From contig VTPC01091055.1 in the NCBI GenBank assembly GCA_011009095.1, positions 383,648-447,647 on the forward strand: a stretch of 64,000 bases of DNA. The letters run 5' to 3'. The stretch is from Ignelater luminosus. Its lineage: Eukaryota; Arthropoda; Insecta; Coleoptera; Elateridae. Numbering within the stretch: the stretch's first letter is position 1; each line of letters opens with the position of its first letter. The notes under the pieces are model-generated. The model saw nothing but the letters and a program-made list of their open reading frames with translations. It was not told the origin of the DNA and did not search any database. The translations under genes and the position numbers were made by a program. Below are positions 49,901 through 60,203 of this stretch, in pieces.

Positions 49901-50769
49901 GCTGCATCCGTAGTAACTCGCAAGAAACGCCGAATAGATTCGATCGGGCCACAGTCATGCGCCAGATCCGCTCTTTGCAGATTTTAGAAACGGTAAATCT
50001 GATGGCGGGTGGTTATCCTCACAGGATGCGGTTCAAAGCTTTCAACATGAGATATCGATTGTTAGCGCCCTTTGCACGTCTGCATAGAACCGAAGAGAAA
50101 GTCATGGATGACTGCAATCTGATATTAGAACATGTCGTCGATTTGATGTCTAAGAAACAAAATTTTCTCGTTGCGACGAGTTGGGCCATCGGGAAGCGTC
50201 ATATTTTTTTAAGCGAGAGTATAAGACAGCACCTAGAGAAACTTCGCACTGATACACGACAAAAGTCGGCTACGCTCATACAAGCAACGTGGAGAGGGTA
50301 TCGGTTTCGTTGTAGATGGGCTAATATGCGAAGGGAGAAGGAATTGAAAGCTTCAAGTATCGCTCAAGCTTCAGTAAATCGACCAACGAATAACGGGGCG
50401 ACGGCAAGACCGCGTCCGCAACCGATCGCAGGTACTCCACCTCCGGATCCCAACGAAAAATGTGATAATAAGATTATTCAACAAACGTGCAATTTGTTCG
50501 GTTTGGATTTAGAAAGACCTCCGCCTGTACCGCCCAGCCGTTCTTATACAGTCGCGGGCAATACAAAGTTAGGTTATCCTCAGACGCGCGTTATGAAAAT
50601 GACGTATCCTGAAGATGGGGGAGGAGAGGGCGTCGTCCTCCATAAAGGAGAAACCGTGCTAGTAGTTGGAGCGTCACCAAAAAGAGGACATTTAATTGTA
50701 GAACATAAACATTGTACTCTTCATGTGCCTTTTCAGTATTTGGAATTGAAACAAAGTGTCAATATTTAA
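46976..50769 (+). CDS. dachs: Unconventional myosin, Dachs-like (myosin XX), 3' five exons
   Basis: Exons 46,976-47,322, 47,918-48,089, 48,170-48,342, 48,400-48,650 and 48,711-50,769 join in frame (all GT-AG) to 999 visible residues; the 5' exon(s) are missing. Order: short heptad-like segment (HLQQRLRSLSTELVTLRNRL), Ala/Pro-rich linker, motor domain from about residue 85, P-loop GTSGSGKS (173-180, consensus GESGAGKT), switch I NSESSRIGQ (from 224; usual FGK altered), switch II DMFGFE (490-495), actin-contact HFVRCIRSN (708-716), one IQ motif (835-849), Pro motif PPPVPPSR (917-924) and an SH3-like end (940-994). Known for Dachs: it acts at the apical cell membrane downstream of Fat/Dachsous to restrain Warts, and binds actin without clear ATPase cycling. 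There is no long coiled coil, which argues against myosin XVIII or II. The orthology call is from memory of the family, not a search. Confidence 0.8.
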
Positions 50770-51115
50770 AAACCTTGCCATATTATTTTGTTAAATAGCT
50801 GTATAATATAAATACGAAACCAGAGTAAACGCCAATTTATGTAGTTCCAGTCTGATGTGTTCATTGTATATTTATCCCCCATTCACGAAATACATATTAC
50901 CCTGTACAAAACCCAAACTCATTTACATTTCTTCTTCTCTTACAAAAGGCTCTTTCTAGCAATTTTAATTTTTTTAAGCGAATTATCCTTTGAAGAAGGA
51001 GTCTCTTGTTAGTATTAACCCTTGCCAATTATTAAGATATGTGTTTGTACAAATTTCTAGCCATAAGATAATTTCGTGTATTTAATTTACTACAAAATAT
51101 ATTTTTTCCTATTTT

Positions 51116-51121
51116 TTTATT
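51116..51121 (-). terminator. Poly(A) signal of the tetraspanin gene
   Basis: AATAAA on the minus strand, 26 nt past the tetraspanin stop codon, followed by AT-rich sequence. The convergent myosin gene ends at 50,769, so the 3' ends of the two genes are about 380 bp apart. Confidence 0.6.
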
Positions 51122-51146
51122 GATACAATTTATGTGTGTGTTTTAT

Positions 51147-52225
51147 CTACCTATATCTTGATGATTTAGAAGATGCACTTGTACTACTTTTCGTCCGAAC
51201 TGGATATTCACAGTGGCATTCGCCATACTTTATAACGACTTCCCTAACACCTTTACTTTTCGTAGCGCAGTAATTTGACCTTAACAATACAAGCACGGCA
51301 ATCTACAAAAAGAAAAGATTATGAACTTGCACTTTGATTTTATGCTTTCAACTGTACTTCTAGCCCTAAACAAATGCCGTATATAAACATTTCACACCAT
51401 AGCAATAAGTGTACAGCTATTAGAAGTTTCTTGACGCATCCATTTTTATTGATTGTAGAAGTACCGAGCTGTATTAAATTTTGATGAATGCAAGAAGAAA
51501 GGATCGATCTTGCACAGCAAGAAAAGGGCACCGCATCGTTTCTTAATAATGCTAAATCAGGATACGCATCTGTATCTTCTTTCAACAATTCTCGTATGGA
51601 GTGTTTTCTGAAACTTTTACTTGGATTTCCTCGCTTATACTATCAATATCGTTACCTTCGTTTTGACATTCCGTTTCCTAAATCGTACCCAACCCAATCG
51701 ATAGCGAACCAATCTTCATAATTATGTCCTCCACAACATTGCAAAACAAACTGTATATTATCGACCAAGTTTTTCGAAGACGTTTTCGTGTGATAATTCA
51801 TCATTAGTAACTTAAAATCCTTACGTAGATTTGTCGAAATAGCTAAAGCAGATACAGTTAGAGTTACTGCAATCAAATGGAGAGTTCCAGAAACGCTAAT
51901 AGCTAAACGCTGGTAACACAAGGTATAGCCATAGATTCTGTCCATATTAGGAGATCTAGATTCAAAGCAAGAAAAGCATTTTAACGTTTATAGAATGTAA
52001 AAGGGAATTAAAAGGATACATTTGTGCTGTTTTCAATCTAAGTGCAGTGGGTAATGCAACGAAACCCGACATCAATCCAGCTCCCGTGGAAAGGTGACTT
52101 CCAGTCAGTAGCAAAACCTCTGGTATGCACATTGCAAAAATTCCCGTGACTATTAATTGTATCGCACATGCCAAAGATAGAAATGTACAAAGAGCACCAA
52201 TCCACTCAATATTAGCTAAAATCAT
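51147..52225 (-). CDS. Tetraspanin, peripherin/ROM1-like
   Basis: Four exons (52,020-52,225; 51,656-51,955; 51,358-51,607; 51,147-51,302) with GT-AG introns of 64, 48 and 55 nt encode 303 aa. Four membrane segments: about 9-33, 46-64, 84-108 and 229-259. The large extracellular loop has the CCG motif (142-144), DWFAIDW (150-156), VPFSCC (195-200), C208 and C226, giving six cysteines. DWFxIxW plus PFSCC is the signature of the peripherin-2/ROM1 branch, known in vertebrate photoreceptor discs; insect members have less defined roles as membrane-domain organisers. The C-terminal tail is basic and Ser-rich. Start: the ATG at 52,225 is followed directly by TM1, leaving a very short cytosolic N-terminus; an upstream exon cannot be excluded. 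It is convergent with the myosin gene and no shared pathway is implied. Confidence 0.88.
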
Positions 52226-52669
52226 TGATTAAAAGTGAAAAATAATTTTAGAATATAAAAAATAAATAATAAAAAAACTGTTTTGACGTAGTTTCATTTT
52301 TTGACAGTGTGTCTGTCAGTTTGACGGATTTTGTTTTTAATTTATTGGTTTGTTTCATCTTGGCATGATATGTGTGTAACAGTCTAGATATTTACAGGTT
52401 AAAGGTCTATCGTTTGTGTCATTCTGTTTATTATTTACACATGAATTGTCAAAAGATATGGTGATTTTTAACTTTAGGTTATAAATCTGAATTTACTATG
52501 CACTATAAAAATGAGGTAAAATCAAAGCCTGTTTTAAATACTGCAATACATATTCAAATAGACTATATAAATTTAAGTAAACACCAATCGACTCCATTTG
52601 TTCGTGTTCAGTTTTAAAGTGAACTTATCACGAACTGATTAATTTCGAATTAATTAGTGATTTTTACTA
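52226..52669. other. Upstream flank of the tetraspanin gene
   Basis: AT-rich sequence containing the presumed 5' UTR and promoter of the minus-strand tetraspanin gene. I see no TATA box or initiator that I would defend. Confidence 0.3.
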
Positions 52670-52840
52670 CAGACATCGAAAATGATTACAAGCCACGTGA
52701 CCACGAAATTTACTGTTGGTTAAGCAACGCATCTTGCACTAGTGGTAGCTCTGTTGTAATAAACATAATGTAGCTTTCTAGTGGCGTAGTATTGAATACA
52801 ATGATGAAACTACTTAAAAACTTAAATATTTCAAAGGACA
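52670..52840 (+). repeat. Partial copy of the 56.45-kb MITE
   Basis: About 165 bp aligning with the left part of the MITE at 56,454-56,904 (CAGACATCGAAAATGATTAC, then the 'ccacgtgaccacgaaattta' region and 'gtggcgtagtattg'). The right half and right TIR are absent; the 84-bp minisatellite follows immediately. Confidence 0.75.
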
Positions 52841-52872
52841 TTATACATTAAGCACGTTTTCTGGGCCACGAA

Positions 52873-53240
52873 ACTAGGCAACACACCTAGCACGTCATGG
52901 CACCTACGTTTTCAAAAAAAAACCAAATCAAGTATTTGCAGGCGCCTTTGTTAGGCAACCCACATTGCACATCACAGTCGACTACGTACGTATTTGGAAA
53001 GAAAGAAAAGTGAAATCAAGTATTTATGCGAACATTAGTTAGGCAACACACATTACACGCCGCAGCCGTCTACGCACGTGAAAAAAATTAAAAAAGAAAT
53101 CAAGTACTTATAAGAGCACTGTTTAAGCAATCCAAAGTGCACATCACAGCCGTCCATAAAATTAAAATTTATGTAAGATATTACGCTAACATTGATTAGG
53201 CAACACACGATACGCGTCGTATTCATAGTGCATTTGAAAT
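52873..53240 (+). repeat. About 84-bp minisatellite, five units
   Basis: Unit starts (ttaggcaacacac or variants) fall near 52,873, 52,951, 53,039, 53,122 and 53,206, spacing 78-88 bp. Units share 'caacacacattgcacatcacagccgtctacgt' in pieces and 'aaatcaagtatttat'. The last unit is truncated. Non-coding. Confidence 0.8.
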
Positions 53241-53939
53241 AATAATGTAATAATAATAATGAAAATGTAAAGAAGTCGTGAATTCTTCTTTTTAAAAACT
53301 TTATTTTACACTCAACCCTCGATTACAATTTAATATAATATTTATATTTGAAATTAACAACAAATCACAAGAATTATAATTATTCCTAATAAAACAATTG
53401 AAAACGAGATAACAGGAAGATTGCCATAACATATTGATTAATATTAACCCTATAAAATTCATTAGGTAATTGTAGTTGCTTCTCCCCATAAATTGCAATA
53501 TGTAAAAAAAAGAAAAAAAACAACATAAAAACCTTCTAAGTGATAACAACGTGGTAGCCAAAGGGTTCAAGAAAAAACTGAGATACAGATCGCTATAAAT
53601 ATAGAAATAAAAAGCAAATTGTTTCACTTGATAAAAATGGTAATAACTTTCTATGAATTATGACAGAACACTTGGGTTTAACAACCTTTTAGGTAGCAGT
53701 ATTTACTCCGAAGAAGTCGAAAATTATTATGTGACAATAACAAGTCAAAAGTTATTATGCGACTTTCGACTTGTTTGGGATACATTCTACTACCTGAGAT
53801 TGTAATAAGACGCAAGGGCTATTCCATAATTGGAGTGAGTAGTGCATAAAAAGTACTTCCCATTTTCAGACGAGACCCACTTATGTAGTTTGAGCTGTAG
53901 GAACTGTTTCAAGAAATACCTTGAAGAAGTACGTGGAAG
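53241..53939. other. AT-rich non-genic DNA
   Basis: No gene supported. A 108-codon minus-strand frame (53,301-53,627) is Phe/Leu/Tyr/Asn-rich, as expected from AT-rich DNA, and has no motif I recognise. Confidence 0.4.
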
Positions 53940-54110
53940 CAAGGGCGCCCGGAGGGGGGGGCAAGGGGTGTCATTTGCCCCCCCGGCTTGCAAAAACAAT
54001 TAAATGTATACAAAAAAAAATAATTTTATGCTGTCGACAAACATGGAATTGGACGGCAATCTTTATTTTGCCCCCCCCCCCCCTGGAAAAAAATCTTGCG
54101 GGCGCCATTG
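53940..54110. mobile_element. 171-bp hAT-type MITE
   Basis: The ends CAAGGGCGCC and GGCGCCATTG are inverted repeats with one mismatch, and poly-G/poly-C blocks with GCAA lie just inside each end. The flanks cgtggaag (53,932-53,939) and catggaag (54,111-54,118) match at 7 of 8 positions, the 8-bp target duplication of hAT elements, whose TIRs often start CA(G)TGGCG. Non-autonomous. Confidence 0.75.
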
Positions 54111-56453
54111 CATGGAAGAATAACATTGTAGAACTCCAAACGTTAACAGTGCATTGTTATTAGAAAATGCCAATCTTTTAGGAAAAACGCTAGCAGCATA
54201 AAAACAATTTTTAAAGTAACCGACAAAATAATGTTGTTTTTGCATTAATCTACTAATTAGATAAGCTTTATTGTTGTTGTAACGTCACATATTATAAAGT
54301 AAGTGAATGAAAGAAAAGGTAAGTTCAACACAGTAACATACTTTTAATTAATAAAAAAATATTTACATGTTTATTAGCATAAAATGACTTTATAACTTAA
54401 TTAACTTTATAACTATCAACTAATTATTGTATCTAACGAAATATTGAAATATAAATACATATCATTGATAAAGTTATATGTAGTACAATGCTATTTGGGT
54501 ATAATAATAAATTAATAACAGACAAAAATTAGAATCAGTTCCAAAATAAAATAAAAATAGGTTTTGTTACACAAACACATATAACCCAATAAAGTATTTT
54601 ACTTGATTTATTGAACTAACTTATATTACATTGTAATATAGAAAAAAATATGAATTTTGTATAGGGGCCATCGGATTCGCGGCTCCGTTTTGCTTGACCT
54701 CTGTTGAACCACTACCCCCTCTCTTCTCGGGTGGTTGCCCACGCCCTTACTCCTGTTACCTTGGAGACCGCAATAGTTTACAATTTGAGGGGTCTCCCGG
54801 CAAAATGTAGCCATAGACTAGTCTGTTTAACCAGGAAACCCACGGAAATAAATAATTTAAATAAAATTAGTGAAGCATAGTCACGGACAAAAAGAAAAAA
54901 AGGTAGAAAACAGAATACTATTTTTAATAGCACACGGAGCTGTAAAAACTGAGAAACCCTAGATTCAAAATTCGTCCTAGTTTTTTTCTTTTTCGTCCAT
55001 GACTACACTTCACAAACATAAAAAAATAACAAAGAAATATGAAAGTAAAACAAAAACTTATTGAAATAATAATAAAATAAATAAATGATAATAATAATTC
55101 ATGAAACTGAGGATAACGGAAATGAAACATTATGCAAAAAGAATCTATTTGTGTCGGCAAACAATCGTTGCTAATCAAAGCAAAAGGTCGCATAAAGGAC
55201 TTCCATATAAGCCTGTGTAAAAAATGTAATTTTAACAGATAATTACTCAAAAACTATAAGGTGATAGATGCTCTCATTAAAATGTCGACGTCGGCAGTCC
55301 TCAACCTCAACCTCCTCAACTAATACGCATGCTGCCCTGTTCGTGCACATAAGGCCCTACGCGTGCGCGCTACCGTTATTAAAACTTTATTAATTATTAT
55401 TTCAATGAAAATGGCCTGACCAATTGTTTATTTTAGCTGACCAATTATCGGCATTTCATTTCCGATCGAATGTGGTCTTTCATTTTCTATTTTAATCGAG
55501 ATGAGGTGCTAACATTTTTCAATGACCTTGAAAAACTTTAATAATTAATAAGAAATTCCCTATCGCTGACCAATTAATAGGACAAATTGACCTTTTATGA
55601 TCATTTTGTGACCTTTCAGATGGCATAATTGTTTTTGATAAATTCGCAATATGAGGTGCTAGCATCGCAGAGCTATGAATTTCTCATTAGGATCACATGA
55701 GTTGCAAGAGGGTGTTGTGGAGCAGGGGATTTAAAACCGGAGTTGGCAATAGCATAAAACCAATAGACTCTTTGATTGGTAAGACTGCGAGATTATGCAA
55801 GCCTTTTCCTCTCGTTTCGAAGTTTATACTTATACATAAAGCTTCTTAGGTAATCAGACATCTGCAGAAATTTTTAAAGCGTAACCCTCTTGCACTTCTG
55901 TGATGCTGGTGGCAAGTAAATAAATCTCTTTACACGCATTGATCGTTGTTATGATGGGTGCGTAATTTTGTTTTGTAAAAATTAATAAGTTAAAATTATA
56001 TTTTAATAAACTTCATTGGAGAAATAATGATTGTTTCCAGTGTAGAATTCAACTAATCTAATAAAGTGTTTAAAAAACGCAACTTTTTGATGTCAGTAGC
56101 TAAGTATGAAGAAAATCAAGCTACAAGACAACGGCGCACCATTCTATCCCTGCTTTGCATATTTATTCTTTATTACTGTAGCAATTATACACGAATGAGT
56201 TTATTTACTTCACACTTAAGGATGTCTTTTTTTATTTAGCTTTTTTTCTAGATATTCATTATTACGTGATTAATTTGTATAAAAGCAGTATGAGCAAAAA
56301 ATAATAATAAAGAGTTTTTGCACTTTTTCATTAAAATACGGTTAACATTAAATACCAGGTGATTTGTTTGTGCGCATGCATAAAAATATGGTAAACTATT
56401 TAGCGTTAGTGGATCCCCGTATTTCTTTCAACTTAGCAGCCATGTATACAGTA
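54111..56453. other. Non-genic DNA with a GC-rich insert
   Basis: No gene supported. At about 54,650-54,840 a GC-rich block stands out from AT-rich DNA; its minus strand has a 62-codon frame (54,626-54,814) starting MATFCRETPQIVNYCGLQ. It is probably a fragment of an interspersed element, class unknown. Between 55,430 and 55,660 'gctgaccaatt' occurs three times and 'atgaggtgcta' twice, an imperfect local duplication. Confidence 0.35.
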
Positions 56454-56904
56454 CAGAGACATCAACAATGATTACAAACCACGTGACCACGAAATTTACT
56501 GTTTGTTAAGCAACACATCTTACGCTACTGATAGCTTTGTTGTAATAAAAATAATGTAGTTTTCCGGTGGCGTAGTATTGGATAGATATATGATGAAACT
56601 TAAATATTTCAAATTTATTGTCACACTTTGAATGTGTTAATTCTAACTTACCTCGATTAACTCACAAAAAGCAGATTTAGTCTTGAGAAAAACAGATCTT
56701 TAAATAGAACAAAATAAACTGCGGAAAATGCAAAACAAAGAGACAACAAGAAATCACGGGGACACACGCACGCCGATGTAATTTTAAGTTAGAAATGTAC
56801 TCATGTGGGCATTACTCCGTAGTATGGCCAACGTCAAAAAATAAAATCTCGCGCCACCTCTAAATTATACGTCATGTTGCTTGTAATAATTCTCGATGTC
56901 TCTG
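56454..56904. mobile_element. 451-bp MITE with TA duplication
   Basis: Left end CAGAGACATCAACAATGATT and right end (reverse complement) CAGAGACATCGAGAATTATT form inverted repeats of about 35-40 bp. TA flanks both ends (56,452-56,453 and 56,905-56,906). The interior is non-coding. A partial copy lies at 52,670-52,840. It sits just beyond the LDH poly(A) signal. Confidence 0.85.
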
Positions 56905-56958
56905 TACTTATAATGCGTGATAGGAAGGAACATATTGTAATGCTTCACTAATATAATA

Positions 56959-56964
56959 TTTATT
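56959..56964 (-). terminator. Poly(A) signal of the LDH gene
   Basis: AATAAA on the minus strand, 33 nt beyond the LDH stop codon, in AT-rich sequence. A TA-flanked MITE lies about 55 bp further downstream. Confidence 0.55.
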
Positions 56965-56996
56965 ATTATCTTGTACAGTTAATAGAACTCGATAAG

Positions 56997-58270
56997 TCAA
57001 AATTTCAACTTGTTCTGAACCTCGTACAGCAATCTGGCCGAATTCTGCAAGGATAGAACTTCATCATTATTTAATTGCTGCTTAATAATATCAGTGATTC
57101 CGTTTTCTCCTAAAACTGCCGGCAGTGACAAAAAGACATCTTCGGCGATACCATGCATACCCTGATAACACAAAGTGATTTCTTAAGCTTGTGTTGTTTC
57201 AAGAAGTAGTAATAAATGTCTTACCGTTACGTTCACAGAAACAGCATGAACATTACCAGTATTATTTAATATAGCACTAACTAAGTCAGAAACGCTAAGT
57301 CCGATTGCCCAAGAGGTGTATCCTTTCAGTCTGATAATATCGTAGGCACTGTTAATAACCTTTTTATGAATGTCGATCCATTTATCCGTATCATCGTCGG
57401 TACCAATACTTGGATTTATCAGCTGTAAATTAATTCCAGCCACATTTACCCCTGACCATACAGCAACTACATTGCAGATTTAACTCCAGATTATTACGAT
57501 AGTAAAAAATATTACAGTAGGCACTAAAGTGTCTTACCACTAGAATCTCCATGTTCTCCAATGATCCATGCATGACAGCTTGTTGGAGCAACACCAAGCT
57601 TTTGAGACATTAAAAATCTAAATCTAGACGAATCTAGATTGGTCCCGGAACCAATAACTCTATGCTTTGGCAGTCCACTAATTCTCCAAGCCACGTACGT
57701 TAAGATATCGACAGGATTTGTTACTATTAGCAGTATAGTGTTTGGAGAATACGAAATTAACTGAGGAATAATCATTTTTAAGATGTCCGTGTTACGTTGT
57801 ACCAATTCTAAACGACTTTCACCTTCTCGCTGCCGTACCCCTGCCGTAACTATACATACTCGAGAACCAACCGTAATGCTATAATCTTTAAAAGTTAAGA
57901 ATTTCATCGATTGTTTATAATCAAGTGGACTCATTATACATGCCTGTACTGGCTCTAATTTTGGCATTTCTCATAAACTGGGAACCATGTTGAAGATCTA
58001 ACATTTCGCCAATAAGTTTATCTTCTATAGCATCCACCAATGCCACTTCACTGCTAACATTCTATAAACGATTGCCAAGAACTTATTTGAATGTGATATA
58101 AAAGGATAGTATTTTACTTGTGTGAGAATGCTGAAAGCGCACGCCATCCCAACCATACCAACACCAACAACACTAATTTTATTGCCAGAAGTAATGACTT
58201 GAGGGGCTACCGTTTCTAAGAGAGCACGTTTAGTTGAACCATCTGCGTGGGAAAAACTATAAGGAAACAT
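56997..58270 (-). CDS. Ldh: L-lactate dehydrogenase
   Basis: Five exons (58,118-58,270; 57,944-58,061; 57,538-57,885; 57,225-57,466; 56,997-57,161) encode 341 aa, close to the usual 330-335. The enzyme interconverts pyruvate and L-lactate with NADH/NAD+ in the cytosol, normally as a tetramer. Visible: NAD-binding GVGMVG (36-41) and acceptor Asp61; substrate-specificity loop [10 protein letters not shown] with Gln109 and mobile-loop Arg115; TNPVD; NLDSSR with Asp175 and substrate-binding Arg178; catalytic His202 in [16 protein letters not shown]-terminal GLKF-like NKLKF. Gln109 marks it as LDH rather than malate dehydrogenase. Intron 2 (57,886-57,943) uses a GC donor (ACAG|GCATGT). The ATG at 58,270 gives a slightly long N-terminus; an acceptor-like cccacgcag just inside the exon (ending about 58,242) allows an upstream first exon as the alternative start. 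Confidence 0.94.
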
Positions 58271-58783
58271 TTCTATCTGTTAGAAGTTTTAACATTTATG
58301 TTATTTATGACGTTTAATAAATCATAATAGATTATTTAATATTTAATCTTAGTGTTTCACTTGTTTACTTTGATCTTTCTTTCAATCGACTTTTACGCAA
58401 TAAATAGGAAATACGCAGAAACTAACTCTCATGACCAGGGTGTGGTATGCGCGTGTTCAAATTACAAATCCAAATTTCATTCAAAAGAATGTCTTATTAT
58501 TTTTCAGTATTAGTTGTAAATCATGAGGTATGAAAGAATTTTCGATACAAAAGAAATTTCTAAACTGTAATGCGATAATGCACTTCTGAAAAACCATAAT
58601 TGTCTTTCCTAGAAATCTATAAACTAAGAATGGTCAATTTCTTAAAGGAAAAGTTTAGACTACTCATTGTTAATTAAAACGAATGGGATGATTTGTATTA
58701 CCATTCGTTTTGTTCTTCATTTCTTATGAGAAAGTTTGTGCAGTTACTAAACTACTTCCATCTATTTTTTATTTTTTTATGTA

Positions 58784-60187
58784 ATGCCTAAAACAAGATT
58801 GTATTTAAGGGGCAGTCAAAAACGAAAATTACCGAAAGACACACAAGAAGAAATTTAAAATTTACCAAAACTCGACGGTTTTGTAAAACCGCAATCGTCT
58901 GCAAATTTGTATGATAAGAGTCTTTTTACACGCTTAAATGTAAATCGATTTAAAAATTATAAATATTTTAGAGCCTGAACAAGAACCTTCATGTTCTCAA
59001 TCTGCCGACAATTTACATTTAGATTCTATTAAAGAAGGTAATGTTAGCACACAAATTTTTTATTAATTTAATTAAATTGATAGGCACGGCTATTTTTAGA
59101 CAGAGAAAATGAGGAAGGTTGTGAAAAAGAGAAAACACTCAAAGAGAATTTTTAATCTGATCGTTCGTTATATCATGTTACCTTTTGTAAGAGATCCTGA
59201 AAGTAGTGTTTTTTGGAAAAATATTATTATACTACAACATCCGGACAATCCTTGCCAAGATATTGGTTACGTTATTCTAGGCAATTAAATGTTTCTTGTT
59301 GTGAACCGTGCTGGTGGTTTGCAGACCAAGATAATAAACATTATAAAAAGGCTTGATGTGAGGACATTCGCGATTGGCAAGGTCTTTCTAAAAAAATTTC
59401 TGAAGATGAAAATTCTTTGTTTCATTTAAATGCTGGTTTAATTTATAACGCATAGAAAACTGGTAAAACCATACAACACGCATTTGATGCAAAAAGTCTG
59501 CAAATATTTGGAAAGAAATATTAAAAAGATTCGTTGACATTATAATCACTTTATGTTCATGTAACATGGCTCTTCGAGGACACCGTGAAACAAATAAAAA
59601 CAACACTATATTAGGTAACGGTAGGAACTTTCTATCTATTTCGTATTTGTTGGCTAAATATGAGCCCATTTTAAAAAATTATTTAGAGGATGAAAGAAAA
59701 AATAAATATTTAAGTCCTAAAAACGCCAGCTGAAACATCTTTTGAGATTTTTACTTTTAATGCAACTTAATCGGTCAACTTCCAAAAAGACGTAAAAGCT
59801 TTCGTAATGCAGTTTCAAAATTTAAATTCCCGATTCCGAATACTTTGGTCACTTTGAGCAATGAAAAAGTGCCGAGGGCTAAAAGCCTGCAAGAAATGTA
59901 TTCAGATGACTTACTGATTGTTTCCCTGAACAGCTTCTTTGTTTTCAGAATGTCCTAAAAATGTCCTGTAGTTTACAGAAGTGTATACAACTTTGTATTT
60001 GTTTTTAACATTGCCAGTTACTGTTAGTTCCACGAGAAGATCGTTTTCAAAATTGAAACTTATGAAAAATTGTTGACGTAGGACCATGCCATAACAAAGA
60101 TTGTCTAGTTTAGCACTCATTAGTATAGAAAATAAAATTGCACAAGGAATAGATAGAGAATCTAGTAAAATCATTTGGAGAAATAAA
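58784..60187 (+). pseudogene. hAT-superfamily (ZMYM1-like, TTF/DUF4371) transposase relic
   Basis: Reading plus-strand blocks in order: YLRGSQKRKLP and NLPKLDGFV (basic N-terminus); a TTF-type block ending RYWLRYSRQLN...CCEPCWWF; DWQGLSKKISEDENSLFHLNAG; a DUF4371-type block with CNMALRGHRE and GNGRNFLSIS, then LLAKYEPILKNYLEDE; then a damaged C-terminal hAT dimerisation domain, LPVTVSSTRRSFSKLKLMKN, and RLSSLALISIENKIAQGID. Most of the catalytic middle is deleted and many stops and frameshifts are present. An 87-codon frame on the opposite strand (59,911-60,174) is a shadow of the dimerisation domain. It lies immediately left of the Ginger-like element. Confidence 0.82.
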
Positions 60188-60203
60188 TAAATATATATAT
60201 ATA

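Noticed and set aside
48170-50769. Assignment of the myosin to class XVIII or II
   Set aside because: There is no long coiled-coil tail; the protein ends shortly after one IQ motif with a Pro-rich and SH3-like tail.
57880-57967. Continuous LDH reading through 57,967-57,885 without an intron
   Set aside because: The read-through frame starts at an internal ATG and inserts residues that do not fit LDH; the GC-AG splice restores the conserved AST-DYSI region.
59911-60174. 87-codon minus-strand open frame
   Set aside because: The plus strand here reads the hAT dimerisation domain (RSFSKLKLMKN, SLALISIENKIA), so this is its antisense.
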